64,000 bases of DNA from CAZTGZ01 sp964613385 (GTDB lineage: Bacteria; Bacteroidota; Bacteroidia; NS11-12g; UBA9320). The stretch is from assembly GCA_964613385.1 (NCBI GenBank), contig CAZTGZ010000002.1:91628-155627 (forward strand), written 5' to 3'. Under the pieces are notes generated by a model, which searched no databases, was not told the DNA's origin, and saw nothing but the letters and a program-made list of their open reading frames with translations. Shown one piece after another: positions 44,705 through 53,407 of this stretch (the stretch's first letter is position 1; every line of letters starts with the position of its first letter). The translations under genes were made by a program, and so were the position numbers.

Positions 44705-44769
44705 AATATGCTCCAAACTGTTTATCCCTGTTTTGTATGCCTGCGTTCTAACTTCTGAAACTTAAAGCC

Positions 44770-44777
44770 TAATTTTG
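44770..44777 (+). promoter_or_regulatory. Candidate -7 box for the CNNM/GldE-like gene
   Basis: TAATTTTG matches TAnnTTTG exactly, 9 bp before ATG 44787; no clear -33. It overlaps the alternative TTG start at 44775, arguing for the ATG. Confidence 0.4.
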
Positions 44778-44786
44778 CAATCATAC

Positions 44787-46034
44787 ATGAATCCCGATTT
44801 TATCGTCATTCTCATCATGCTATTGCTCTCGGCATTTTTCTCCGGATTGGAAATTGCCTTCCTTTCCGCCAATAAACTCCGGGTCGAATTGATGAGCAAT
44901 CAGGGTAAGCGCTGGGCCGAAATATGTTCAGATTATCTCAAGCAACCTTCCCGCTTCATCAGTACCATACTCGTAGGTAACAATATTGCCCTGGTTGTAT
45001 ACAGTATTGTGATGGAAGAAATGCTCAGACCCCAACTGTCAGGCTTGTCCCCGGCCGGAAGTCTGCTGGCTGCCACCGGGATTTCTACGGTTATTGTTTT
45101 AATCACCGCTGAATTCATGCCCAAATCCCTCTTTCGCATCAATCCTACCGGCATCCTTTCGGTGTTGATCTTCCCCTTTCAAATCTTTTACTACCTGCTT
45201 TGGCCCCTGGTAAAATTCACCCTATGGTTGAGTAAAACTTCCCTATATGTCCTGTTAAGGCAGCGCTTTACCGAAGAGTCGCCCGCTTTCAGCAAGCTGG
45301 ATTTGGATCATTACCTTTCGGAAACCGGGAATTCTCAAAATGAAAATCATGAGGTGGATACCGAAATCCTCAAAAATGCTCTGGATTTCGGCAGCATACA
45401 GGTAAGAGAATGCCAGGTTCCAAGACCCAGGATTGTGGGTATTGAGATTGACGAGAGCATCGAAGATCTCTATGCCCTCTTCAAAGAAAGCAGCCACAGT
45501 AAAATCATCGTGTATCGCGAAAGCATCGACCACGTAATCGGCTATGTGCATCATTTCGACCTGTTCAAAAAACCCGGAAGCATCCGTTCCATTCTCAAAC
45601 CCATTCTCATCACCAACGAATCAAAACCCGTAAATGAACTGTTGAAGGAATTTACCACCAGCGGGAAAAGCATCGCCCTGGTGGTGGACGAATATGGCGG
45701 TACTTCAGGCATCATTACAGCTGAAGACATTATGGAAGAGATTTTTGGCGAAATAGAAGATGAACACGACGACGACGATGGCATCATTGAAGAACAAATC
45801 AATGACGACACATTCCGTTTCAGCGCTTCACTCGAAATCGACTATCTCAACGAACAATACAAGCTCCATCTGCCCATTGGAGATTATGAAACCCTGGGTG
45901 GATTTATCATCTCCAACCACGAAAGCATTCCCGAAGAAGGTGAAACCATTGTGATTGGCAATTTTGAAATTCACATACTCAAAGCAGACAATAAACGGAT
46001 TGATCTGATACAGTTGGGAACCATCAACGAATAA
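44787..46034 (+). CDS. CNNM/CBS/CorC domain membrane protein (GldE-like)
   Basis: A 415-aa protein with a DUF21/CNNM transmembrane part (FIVILIMLLLSAFFSGLEIAFLSANKLRVEL quoted in part, and ISTILVGNNIALVVYS), a CBS pair (residues about 200-320: VPRPRIVGIEIDESIEDL, IVYRESIDHVIGYVHHFDLF, IALVVDEYGGTSGIITAEDIMEEIFGEIEDE in part) and a C-terminal CorC/HlyC transporter-associated domain (DTFRFSASLEIDYLNEQY, ETLGGFIISN). Homologues are the GldE gliding-motility-associated proteins of Bacteroidota or general Mg/Co-type exporters; the two cannot be told apart by eye. No gldD neighbour is present, so I do not assign the symbol. Confidence 0.88.
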   Translation: MNPDFIVILIMLLLSAFFSGLEIAFLSANKLRVELMSNQGKRWAEICSDYLKQPSRFISTILVGNNIALVVYSIVMEEMLRPQLSGLSPAGSLLAATGISTVIVLITAEFMPKSLFRINPTGILSVLIFPFQIFYYLLWPLVKFTLWLSKTSLYVLLRQRFTEESPAFSKLDLDHYLSETGNSQNENHEVDTEILKNALDFGSIQVRECQVPRPRIVGIEIDESIEDLYALFKESSHSKIIVYRESIDHVIGYVHHFDLFKKPGSIRSILKPILITNESKPVNELLKEFTTSGKSIALVVDEYGGTSGIITAEDIMEEIFGEIEDEHDDDDGIIEEQINDDTFRFSASLEIDYLNEQYKLHLPIGDYETLGGFIISNHESIPEEGETIVIGNFEIHILKADNKRIDLIQLGTINE

Positions 46035-46120
46035 TCCGGGAAAGATTCAATCCGAAGTTGCTGAATGCCTAAATTTCACCGTTCTTTGCAGAAGCAATGG
46101 TTGGGCATTGCATTTTTTTT

Positions 46121-46194
46121 GACTCCGTAGTTCAATTGGATAGAATGTCAGATTCCGGTTCTGAAGGTTGGGGGTTCGAGTCCCTTCGGAGTCA
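46121..46194 (+). tRNA. tRNA-Arg (anticodon CCG)
   Basis: A cloverleaf is visible: acceptor arms GACTCCG and CGGAGTC, D-arm GTAGTTCAATTGGAT region, anticodon stem TCAGA/TCTGA with the loop TTCCGGT (anticodon CCG, reading CGG), and T-arm with TTCGAGT. Discriminator A at 46194; CCA is not encoded. It runs convergently into aspS with 3 bp between. Confidence 0.93.
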
Positions 46195-46197
46195 CTT

Positions 46198-47928
46198 TTA
46201 AATTCCCAGTTCCTTTTTTTGAGCCTCACTGATAGCAGAAGGCGCATCTATCATCATATCTCTGCCCATATTGTTCTTTGGGAAAGCTATATAATCCCGG
46301 ATGGATTCAGATTTGCCAAACAACGCGCATAAGCGGTCAAAACCAAAGGCAATACCTCCATGTGGAGGCGCTCCATAGCGAAATGCGTTCATGAGGAAGC
46401 CAAATTGCGACTCTGCTTCTTCTGCCGTGAAACCAAGGATTTCGAACATTTTGGCCTGTAGTTCCTTGCGATGTATACGGATGCTTCCCCCGCCAATTTC
46501 GGTTCCATTGATGACCAAATCGTATGCATTTGCCCGGACTTTCCCGGGATCTGTGGACAGCCAGTTTTCATCTTCCGGTTTTGGAGAGGTAAAGGGGTGG
46601 TGCATGGCATGCCAGCGGCCTGATTCATCATCCCACTCCAGCAAAGGAAAATCGGTAACCCACAATGCGCTGAATTTCTCCGGATCTCGAAGGCCCAATT
46701 GCCGCCCCATTTCCAGACGCAATTCACTCATCTGTTTGCGACAGGCTTTTTCGTCGCCGGACAATACCAGGAGCAAATCTCCCACTTCCGCTCCGGATTG
46801 GTCTCCCCAGGTCTTCAAATCTTCGGCCGTGTAAAATTTGTCTACACTGCTCTTAGATCCATCCTCCCCAACCCGGCAATAAACCAGTCCCTTGGCTCCT
46901 ATTTGCGGGCGTTTTACCCATTCTGTCAATTCGTCTAATTGTTTGCGGGTGTAGCTTGCTGCGCCTTTTGCACATATTGCCAGTACCGCTTCGGCCTGTT
47001 CAAAGACGGGAAACCCTTTTCCTTTCGTAAGGACCGTAATATCGCAGATTGGCATGTCGAAACGCAGATCGGGCTTGTCGTTTCCGTATTTCTGCATGGC
47101 TTCTGCATAGGTCATACGCGGCAATTCCGGTATGTCAATTCCTTTTACCTGTTTAAACAAATGTCTCACAAGACCTTCGAAAATCTGCAGGATATCTTCC
47201 TGTTCCACAAAGGATAATTCGCAGTCTATTTGGGTGAATTCAGGTTGGCGATCGGCCCTAAGGTCCTCATCGCGAAAGCACTTCACAATCTGGTAGTATT
47301 TGTCGAATCCGCTTACCATAAGCAGTTGCTTAAAGGTCTGGGGACTCTGAGGTAAGGCATAATACTGACCCTGATTCATCCGGCTCGGCACCACAAAATC
47401 CCGGGCGCCTTCCGGGGTTGACTTGATGAGCACGGGCGTTTCCACTTCAATAAATCCCTGTTCATCGAGATATGTTCTTGAAGCCCTGGCCATTTGATGA
47501 CGCAATTGAAGTGCCTGCCGAACCACTTCTCGTCTCAAATCGAGATAACGGTATTTCAACCGGAGTTCATCGCCACCATCCGTGTCATTTTCAATGGTAA
47601 ACGGCGGCAATTCCGATGCATTTAATACCTCAAACGATTGTGCGATAACTTCTATATCTCCGGTGGTCATGGCCGGATTCTTACTGCTTCTTTCCTGTAC
47701 CACACCATGCACCTGTATCACATACTCCCTGCCCAGTGTTCCGGCCTTTTCCTGTAGGGCCTTATCCACCGATTCATTAAAAGTCAGCTGCGTGATCCCG
47801 TAACGGTCGCGTAAATCCACAAACGTCATACCTCCCAGCTCCCGAATACGCTGTACCCAGCCGCTGAGTGTTACTTTTTTACCCTGATCTGTTATGCGCA
47901 ATTCTCCGCAGGTATGGGTTCTGAACAT
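46198..47928 (-). CDS. aspS: Aspartyl-tRNA synthetase
   Basis: A 576-aa class IIb synthetase charging tRNA-Asp. It starts MFRTHTCGELR with the OB-fold anticodon-binding domain (VTLSGWVQRIRELGGMTFVDLR in part), then motif 1, the motif 2 loop CFRDEDLRADRQPEFTQID, the bacterial GAD insertion domain (residues about 290-410), and motif 3 GIAFGFDRLCAL near the C-terminus. The first 20 residues of the longer frame (to 47988) are not part of the protein. The SPQTFKQLLMVSGFDKYYQI element is also diagnostic. A -7 box TATATTTG lies 17 bp upstream. Divergent from the DUF2130 gene. Confidence 0.97.
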   Translation of the reverse strand: MFRTHTCGELRITDQGKKVTLSGWVQRIRELGGMTFVDLRDRYGITQLTFNESVDKALQEKAGTLGREYVIQVHGVVQERSSKNPAMTTGDIEVIAQSFEVLNASELPPFTIENDTDGGDELRLKYRYLDLRREVVRQALQLRHQMARASRTYLDEQGFIEVETPVLIKSTPEGARDFVVPSRMNQGQYYALPQSPQTFKQLLMVSGFDKYYQIVKCFRDEDLRADRQPEFTQIDCELSFVEQEDILQIFEGLVRHLFKQVKGIDIPELPRMTYAEAMQKYGNDKPDLRFDMPICDITVLTKGKGFPVFEQAEAVLAICAKGAASYTRKQLDELTEWVKRPQIGAKGLVYCRVGEDGSKSSVDKFYTAEDLKTWGDQSGAEVGDLLLVLSGDEKACRKQMSELRLEMGRQLGLRDPEKFSALWVTDFPLLEWDDESGRWHAMHHPFTSPKPEDENWLSTDPGKVRANAYDLVINGTEIGGGSIRIHRKELQAKMFEILGFTAEEAESQFGFLMNAFRYGAPPHGGIAFGFDRLCALFGKSESIRDYIAFPKNNMGRDMMIDAPSAISEAQKKELGI

Positions 47929-47944
47929 GATGTTAAATTTTCGG

Positions 47945-48008
47945 CAAATATACGGTTCCGATATTGTTCTGCCGACCATACAAGCCACTTGTTAGGGTTA
48001 TATATTTG
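47945..48008. promoter_or_regulatory. Divergent -7 boxes of aspS and the DUF2130 gene
   Basis: Two exact TATATTTG boxes face outward: 47945-47952 on the minus strand, 17 bp before the aspS ATG, and 48001-48008 on the plus strand, ending only 3 nt before the ATG of the DUF2130 gene. Neither has a clear TTTG at -33. The plus-strand spacing implies a leaderless or nearly leaderless mRNA. Confidence 0.5.
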
Positions 48009-48011
48009 CAT

Positions 48012-49262
48012 ATGGCTCAACAAATAGAATGTCCGAATTGCGGTCATCATTTCGATATAGAAGAAGTGATACAACATCACGCCGAAGAGAAGATCCGCCG
48101 GGAGTTTGCGGCAAAGTTCCAGGAACAAGCTAAAAGCGTTCAGGAATTGAAGCAACAATTAGAGTTGGAGAAAAGCGAATTTGAACAAAAAAAGGTCAAG
48201 GAGAATGCACTTTTCGCCGAAAGGCTGGAGCAAAGGATGGGTGAAGAACGCGTGAAAATGGCAGCGCGATTGATGGAAGAGCAAGGTCAGAAAATGAAAA
48301 TGCTCGAATCGGAAATGGCCGATAAGAAAAAGGAGAATCTTGAATTGAAGCAGAAAGAGGTGGATTTATTGCGCATGAAGCAGAATTTACAGGATGAGAA
48401 GGAGGCGCTAAAACTTCAGGTGGAAAAAGAAATGTTCGAAAAACGAAAGGCCATTGAGGAAGAAATAAAACTGAAGGAAGCCGAAAAATTCGACCTGGTA
48501 CGTCGTGAATATGAGAAGAAACTCGAAGATCAAAAAAAGCTGGTAGATGAGATGCAGCGCAAGGCCAGTCAGGGATCCATGCAATTACAGGGCGAGATAT
48601 TGGAATTGGCTTTGGAGGAAGAACTTCGCCATGCTTTTCCGCATGATATTATTGAAGAAATCGGCAAGGGAATCCGGGGAGCAGATGCCGTTCAAACCGT
48701 TGTGAACCCATGGAGACAGGTTTGTGGTAAAATTATATTCGAAAGCAAAAGGACCAAGGCATTTTCAGAGTCCTGGATAGAAAAACTGAAAGAAGATCAG
48801 CGAGAAATGGGCGCTTCCTTTGCCGTGCTGGTCACGGAAGTGATGCCCAGAGATATGGATCGTTTCGGAATGAAAGATGGTATTTGGATTTGCAGTTTTC
48901 ATGAAATGCGTGCACTGGTATTTGTTTTAAGGGAAATGCTGTTGAGAGAGTTTTCACTTCGATCTGCCGAAGAAAACAAAGGAGATAAGATGTCCCTTTT
49001 ATATCAGTATCTGACAGGCACGGAATTCAGGAGTCGAGTGGAAGCCATTGTAGAAGGATTTACCCTGTTAAAGTCAGATCTGGATCGGGAGAAAAGAGCT
49101 ATGCAGAAAATCTGGAAAGAAAGGGAAAAACAATTAGAAAAAGTAATCGGCAATACCATAGACATGCATGCATCAATCCGTGGTATTGCCGGGAAAGCCA
49201 TCGCTCCGGTTCGGGCATTGGAATTATTGCCCGGAGAAGGAGAGCCAGAGGATCAGGATTAA
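48012..49262 (+). CDS. DUF2130 coiled-coil protein
   Basis: A 416-aa cytoplasmic protein from ATG 48012. It starts with a zinc-knuckle-like ECPNCGHHFDIEEV, continues with about 190 residues of highly charged coiled coil (QELKQQLELEKSEFEQKK, QKVDLLRMKQ-like segments), and ends with the DUF2130 domain (QGEILELALEEELRHAFPHD, IGKGIRGADAVQTV, GKIIFESKRTKAFSESWI). That domain resembles restriction-endonuclease-like folds: the ESKR stretch lies where such enzymes have an ExK. A nuclease role is therefore possible but unproven. The longer frame from 47964 is rejected because the -7 box lies within it. Confidence 0.88.
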   Translation: MAQQIECPNCGHHFDIEEVIQHHAEEKIRREFAAKFQEQAKSVQELKQQLELEKSEFEQKKVKENALFAERLEQRMGEERVKMAARLMEEQGQKMKMLESEMADKKKENLELKQKEVDLLRMKQNLQDEKEALKLQVEKEMFEKRKAIEEEIKLKEAEKFDLVRREYEKKLEDQKKLVDEMQRKASQGSMQLQGEILELALEEELRHAFPHDIIEEIGKGIRGADAVQTVVNPWRQVCGKIIFESKRTKAFSESWIEKLKEDQREMGASFAVLVTEVMPRDMDRFGMKDGIWICSFHEMRALVFVLREMLLREFSLRSAEENKGDKMSLLYQYLTGTEFRSRVEAIVEGFTLLKSDLDREKRAMQKIWKEREKQLEKVIGNTIDMHASIRGIAGKAIAPVRALELLPGEGEPEDQD

Positions 49263-49263
49263 T

Positions 49264-49686
49264 TTAATCCTTTACTTTACTGCCCACCCAGGCCACAACC
49301 GCACCAATACCGGCACCCCAAATAACATTGGTTAGTAAATCCGATCCAACGGCTTTTAAATCGAAAAGGGTCGTCATAGACATGTATCCCAGATCAACAG
49401 ATCCTATCATCAGCACGGTAATGATGGCACCAGCCAAAGCTCCTTTCATAGCACTTTGGACATTACCTAAGCCATGAAAAACATAGGAAATTAAGAATGA
49501 TAAGGCCAGATTACTGACAATCATAGCCGGAAAGTTCATTTCCTCTTCGGGAAGCATCACTGATTTCATTTCTTCCGTTGCCATGCTCTCCATGGTACCG
49601 GCCAAAATAATTCCGAATAAAAGCCAGCCGAAAAAAAAGGCAAATACGCCTCCGGCAATTCCACCATAAATGAGTCTTTTGTTCAT
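49264..49686 (-). CDS. Small integral membrane protein
   Basis: A 140-aa protein with about four hydrophobic helices: LIYGGIAGGVFAFFFGWLLFGI, IVSNLALSFLISYVFHGLG, AMKGALAGAIITVLMIGSVDLG, and LTNVIWGAGIGAVVAWVGSKV, each quoted in part. A MESMATEEMKSVMLPEEE loop joins the first two. It resembles DUF1761-type proteins in size and layout, but I cannot confirm the family. Convergent with the DUF2130 gene: one base separates their stops and an 8-bp inverted repeat AGGATTAA/TTAATCCT spans them. Confidence 0.75.
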   Translation of the reverse strand: MNKRLIYGGIAGGVFAFFFGWLLFGIILAGTMESMATEEMKSVMLPEEEMNFPAMIVSNLALSFLISYVFHGLGNVQSAMKGALAGAIITVLMIGSVDLGYMSMTTLFDLKAVGSDLLTNVIWGAGIGAVVAWVGSKVKD

Positions 49687-49936
49687 AATAGTAAGTTTTA
49701 AATAATAATTGATTTGTTAGCTAATTCGAGTTTAATTAAAATATTGATATATTAAAAGTTGAAATAAGCAATATTCAGATTCTCAATGCTTTAATTTTTT
49801 AAATTTAAATATGTGTATATACATTATCACAGTTGCAGGAGCCTGACTACCTCAAAAAGGACTCGGGAATTAAGTGGTATATTTGAACGCAAGCATTGAA
49901 TTGCATCACAAAACCACATCATATTTCAACAAAAAC

Positions 49937-50410
49937 ATGATTAAATATATGTTTGTATTGATATTCTGGTTGGTAAGCTGCCGGCCCACAACAAAGGATT
50001 ATTCTATTGCCGGGACTTACCAATTAATTGATTGGAAAATCATCCAACGTGATAGCCAGTATTATCCTTATGGCCAAGAGGCCGGGGGACAAATTCAGTA
50101 TAGCAAAGACGGGTATATGAGTCTACAGCTCAGTAAAGGAAATCGCGCGAAATTCGGAACGTTGGACCGGTCTGATTTAGATTCCGGCGCTTCGGCTCAA
50201 GCCTACACTTCATACTTTGCCTATTGGGGTTCTTATGAGATTAAAAAAGACTCGGGAATGGTTGTTCACTATGTAGATGAATGCCTGCACCCTGACTGGA
50301 ATCAAACTACCCAAATAAGGAACTATCGATTATCCAATGACACACTATTCCTTTCTACCGAAAAAGGAGACCTGCTCCGATTCAGAAAATGTGCTAAGGC
50401 AACATTTTGA
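49937..50410 (+). CDS. Lipocalin-like lipoprotein
   Basis: A 157-aa lipoprotein from ATG 49937 (lipobox LVSC, Cys at about residue 14). The mature part matches the lipocalin-like pattern of Bacteroidota: IAGTYQLIDWKI, GQIQYSKDGYMSLQLSKGN, SYFAYWGSYEIKKDSG, and NYRLSNDTLFLST, an antiparallel barrel of alternating strands. Ligand unknown. The in-frame extension back to 49874 is rejected because the signal peptide starts at the ATG. The 250 bp upstream (49687-49936) contain no gene and are very AT-rich. Its last 17 bases overlap the convergent TraB gene. Confidence 0.75.
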   Translation: MIKYMFVLIFWLVSCRPTTKDYSIAGTYQLIDWKIIQRDSQYYPYGQEAGGQIQYSKDGYMSLQLSKGNRAKFGTLDRSDLDSGASAQAYTSYFAYWGSYEIKKDSGMVVHYVDECLHPDWNQTTQIRNYRLSNDTLFLSTEKGDLLRFRKCAKATF

Positions 50411-51908
50411 ACGAGGTAAAAAAGCGATATAAATCCTGATTTCTGACCATTTCTGAATCGCCGCTTAGTTCCAAAACCCAATATGCACCATTACTTTCCG
50501 GAATGGGAATTCTGGTTTCGATGCTGATATACCTGAATGCCCTGAGGGTTTCAAGTGTTAGGCTTCCTTCTGCGCCTTCTATAACCAAAGTATCTACTAC
50601 CTTTTTGTTACCTCTGTACCACGATCCCAATAAAGAAGACCAATCCGGTATTTCCACCAACGTATCCGAACCTTCTGTAACTGTCTCAACCTCCTGATTA
50701 CCCTGATATTCTTCCATGGGTATGTCCATGATCTTTTCTTCAACAGGTGCCTCTTCGGTGGTTATTGGCGGCATTTCCTCTGGTTCAGGAATTTCGTCGG
50801 TTTTGCCTTCAAAAATGGCCTCTCCTACATGATCATCTCCATATACCACTTCTTCATCGTCATTTGGATTCATGGTTTGATAGATTCGCAATTGATACAT
50901 TCCACTTCTGGTGGTATCAGCGGTTGAGACACCTGAATTGTACCAATCTTCGGTCATCTCGAGGTGGGAAGGAATATCAACAGTATATTTCCGATCGCTT
51001 TCGTTTATCTGCTTCCAGATGAAAATTTCCTTACTTTTCGCGCCGAGTTTAATAGGGGTGAGTTTGCATCCCTTTTGTTTCAGCAGGGCTAATATGCCCT
51101 TTTCTCCGCACAAATGTGCAGCTCCTATAGCCATAAAAACACCTTGTTTTCCCATTTCGGAATACATTCGGTCTACCATAATCTCATTTCGCTTGTTAAT
51201 CAAAAGATCTAGCCAATTGCTCTGCGCCAACCCGTTAACGGTTCCGCATATTTGATCCATCTGAATACCGGAGTACTGACTTTTCAACTCATTTGAGCCG
51301 GAAAGATATTGCATTAAGCTCTTCTCCCAGTCAGGTTTTTTCAAGAATGCAATGGCGTTTTCCGTCAATTGATTCCTATCGAAAGACATGAGATATTTCA
51401 ACTGTTCTTCAATGGTTTCAATCCCGATGGTAGATTTTCCTTTTTTAAGGGCATACATTTCCAGAAAGGCGTCAACATGCAGGTTTCGAAAGGAATCCGG
51501 GTCGTGAAAATCTTTTAAAAACTGCTCCAACTCTTTGGAAATGAGCAAAATCTTGGTTTCAAGTTCTTTCATATCAATATCGGCTGCCTTCAACCGAACC
51601 ATGAATGTGTCCCTTAAAAAATTCATCAGGTTTTTCGCTTCTTCTGATTCGATCAGGTTTTCCATTTGATCTTCATGGTCCGGCCTCAGCATTGAAATCT
51701 CAAACGCTACTATATCCGATGCATCAATCGCATCGAAAACCGGATCTCCGAAAGCAAAAGCTTTTTCATCATTCACATGCATGGTGCCGAAAACATAAGA
51801 GGCCTTTTTCCAGCCTTTATGTTCTACTTTATATAAGAGTGTCTCCTGGGCGAGTACATTCAGCCATGTGCTCAGGCTTAACACTAAAGACAGCAGTATT
51901 TTCTTCAT
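50394..51908 (-). CDS. TraB/GumN family protein with extended C-terminus
   Basis: A 504-aa exported protein (signal peptide KILLSLVLSLSTWLNVLAQ). The TraB/GumN domain covers residues 20-290: SYVFGTMHVNDEKAFAFGD (the GTxH motif), VAFEIS, GIETIEEQLKYL, and the closing MAIGAAHLCGEKGILALLKQKG with its GxxHL. These are proposed metal-dependent hydrolases related to EreA/ChaN. The last 210 residues are not in the family core; they include PITTEEAPVEEKIMDIPME, an acidic linker, and a strand-rich end. Function in the envelope is unknown. It shares its last 17 bases with the convergent lipocalin-like gene. Confidence 0.85.
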   Translation of the reverse strand: MKKILLSLVLSLSTWLNVLAQETLLYKVEHKGWKKASYVFGTMHVNDEKAFAFGDPVFDAIDASDIVAFEISMLRPDHEDQMENLIESEEAKNLMNFLRDTFMVRLKAADIDMKELETKILLISKELEQFLKDFHDPDSFRNLHVDAFLEMYALKKGKSTIGIETIEEQLKYLMSFDRNQLTENAIAFLKKPDWEKSLMQYLSGSNELKSQYSGIQMDQICGTVNGLAQSNWLDLLINKRNEIMVDRMYSEMGKQGVFMAIGAAHLCGEKGILALLKQKGCKLTPIKLGAKSKEIFIWKQINESDRKYTVDIPSHLEMTEDWYNSGVSTADTTRSGMYQLRIYQTMNPNDDEEVVYGDDHVGEAIFEGKTDEIPEPEEMPPITTEEAPVEEKIMDIPMEEYQGNQEVETVTEGSDTLVEIPDWSSLLGSWYRGNKKVVDTLVIEGAEGSLTLETLRAFRYISIETRIPIPESNGAYWVLELSGDSEMVRNQDLYRFFTSFKMLP

Positions 51909-51933
51909 AAAACAATATTAATGTTTGATATAC

Positions 51934-53340
51934 TTACACCCATGCAGGTAAATCGCTGGATGATAATTTCCTTGCGGACAAGAGCCTTCTTTGTTCAATG
52001 TGCGCCCTGAATAAATTACCGGATAGTATTCTGGTTATTTCACTGTATTCTTTCTGAGGAATCAAATATTGCTGATAGCAGGATTCAACCTCATTTTCAA
52101 ATTCCGTCGGAATGAATCCATATCCCCTGTAAATACCGTTTTCCACCAATACAAAGGCCTTTTCTGTTTCATTTCTGCCTTTGAGCAGATACAAACAGGC
52201 ATCGTCCTGTAAATTATAATCTGCCAGGGCCTGTAATACCCTCGAATTGTAGTCTACATCTTCCGGGCTTCCAAAACAGGGCTCGTCCGTATCGCAATGG
52301 GGGCAGGTATGCAATTTCTGTAAACCGCATCGAAAGGGACATAACTGATACGTTTCGACCAGATGCTGCATAAATGCTCTTCCTTCCATGGCAGAACTAA
52401 AACTGCCGAATAGATTCAAATACCGCTGTTTTTTAACGATCCCCAGGTGAATTTGTCCGGATACAGATTCATATCTTATGAGGCCAAAGCTGTTTAAAGC
52501 ATACTTGGCTGCCTTGTTAAAAACAGGGAAATGCTTTTTTATTTCCGCAGCTTCCATGATGAGGGCCAGGGCTTCAGTGCCGCTCAATTCATGGGTAATA
52601 TGATGTATATTTTCTCTAAAAATGGCTTTAAAAGCGCTGTGTTCAAGAAAATGACCTTTTATTCTACTTTGTATATTATTCGCCTTGCCCACATATACGA
52701 CCTTATTCCTGGCATCGTGAAACCGGTATATCCCGGCTTGAGTCGGCAATTCTTCAAGGTGCTTACGGTCAAAAGAGGTAGGAAGTTTCTCTTCTCCTTT
52801 CTGGCGATTCAGCGCATTTTTGATATGACCCAACTCGTCTTTGGCCAGGAGCATCTGGAAAAGTCGGGCAGTAGCATCCGCATCCCCCAAAGCGCGATGT
52901 CGGTTCATTAAGTCAATACCTAATTGATCGCAGAGTTTACCGAGACTATACGATTTCATACCGGGAATAATGCTTCGGCTCAATCGAACGGAGCAAAGTC
53001 TGCGGCGGTTGAACGGTTGATTTAAACGGGTAAAATGGCTTTTAATGATTCCATAGTCAAAATTGACACTATGAGCAACAAAAATGCGATCCGCCGTTTG
53101 CGCCTCCAATTCATCGGAAATCTCTTCAAATACAGGAGCATTTTCAACCATCTTCTGAGTGATCCCGGTTAACCAGACAATTTGTGAAGGAATGAGCTCC
53201 TGTGGATTTACCAAAGTACTCCATCTCCCGACGATCTCAGTGCCATCCATTTGTACGACGGCCACTTCGGTAATTTTTCCGCTGGCTCCGGTCGTTTCAA
53301 TATCTACAATGGCATATTTCAGAGGCTCAAATTTCGACAC
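51934..53340 (-). CDS. DnaQ-like exonuclease fused to GIY-YIG (UvrC-type) nuclease
   Basis: A 468-aa two-nuclease protein. Residues 1-165 are a DEDDh 3'-5' exonuclease: AIVDIETTGASG (first Asp-Glu), NAPVFEEISDEL, VAHSVNFDYGIIK (third Asp), and HRALGDADATARLF (His-Asp). Residues about 200-290 are a GIY-YIG domain: PTQAGIYRFHDARNKVVYVGKANNIQSRI, quoted in part, plus the GTEALALIMEAAEIKK helix. The remaining part resembles the UvrC-homologous C-terminal region of Cho/epsilon fusions. Such proteins are found in several bacterial groups and probably act in DNA repair. Start ATG 53340. Confidence 0.92.
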   Translation of the reverse strand: MSKFEPLKYAIVDIETTGASGKITEVAVVQMDGTEIVGRWSTLVNPQELIPSQIVWLTGITQKMVENAPVFEEISDELEAQTADRIFVAHSVNFDYGIIKSHFTRLNQPFNRRRLCSVRLSRSIIPGMKSYSLGKLCDQLGIDLMNRHRALGDADATARLFQMLLAKDELGHIKNALNRQKGEEKLPTSFDRKHLEELPTQAGIYRFHDARNKVVYVGKANNIQSRIKGHFLEHSAFKAIFRENIHHITHELSGTEALALIMEAAEIKKHFPVFNKAAKYALNSFGLIRYESVSGQIHLGIVKKQRYLNLFGSFSSAMEGRAFMQHLVETYQLCPFRCGLQKLHTCPHCDTDEPCFGSPEDVDYNSRVLQALADYNLQDDACLYLLKGRNETEKAFVLVENGIYRGYGFIPTEFENEVESCYQQYLIPQKEYSEITRILSGNLFRAHIEQRRLLSARKLSSSDLPAWV

Positions 53341-53353
53341 TGGAGCTCAAAAT

Positions 53354-53384
53354 AAAAAGGGGTTGACTTTATTCAGTCAACCCC
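53354..53384 (-). terminator. Rho-independent terminator of the esterase-like gene
   Basis: On the minus strand GGGGTTGACT pairs perfectly with AGTCAACCCC (10 bp) around a 6-nt loop, and TTTTTATTTT follows. It lies downstream of the gene at 53408 and just before the start of the exonuclease gene. Confidence 0.9.
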
Positions 53385-53407
53385 CTTAGTATAAGATTAC
53401 TATTGAA

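Noticed and set aside
45255..45811. Antisense frames in the CNNM/GldE-like gene
   Set aside because: Low-complexity serine-rich translations opposite a well-conserved protein.
47929..47988. 20-residue N-terminal extension of AspS
   Set aside because: Aspartyl-tRNA synthetases start at MFRTHxCGELR; the extension covers the promoter region.
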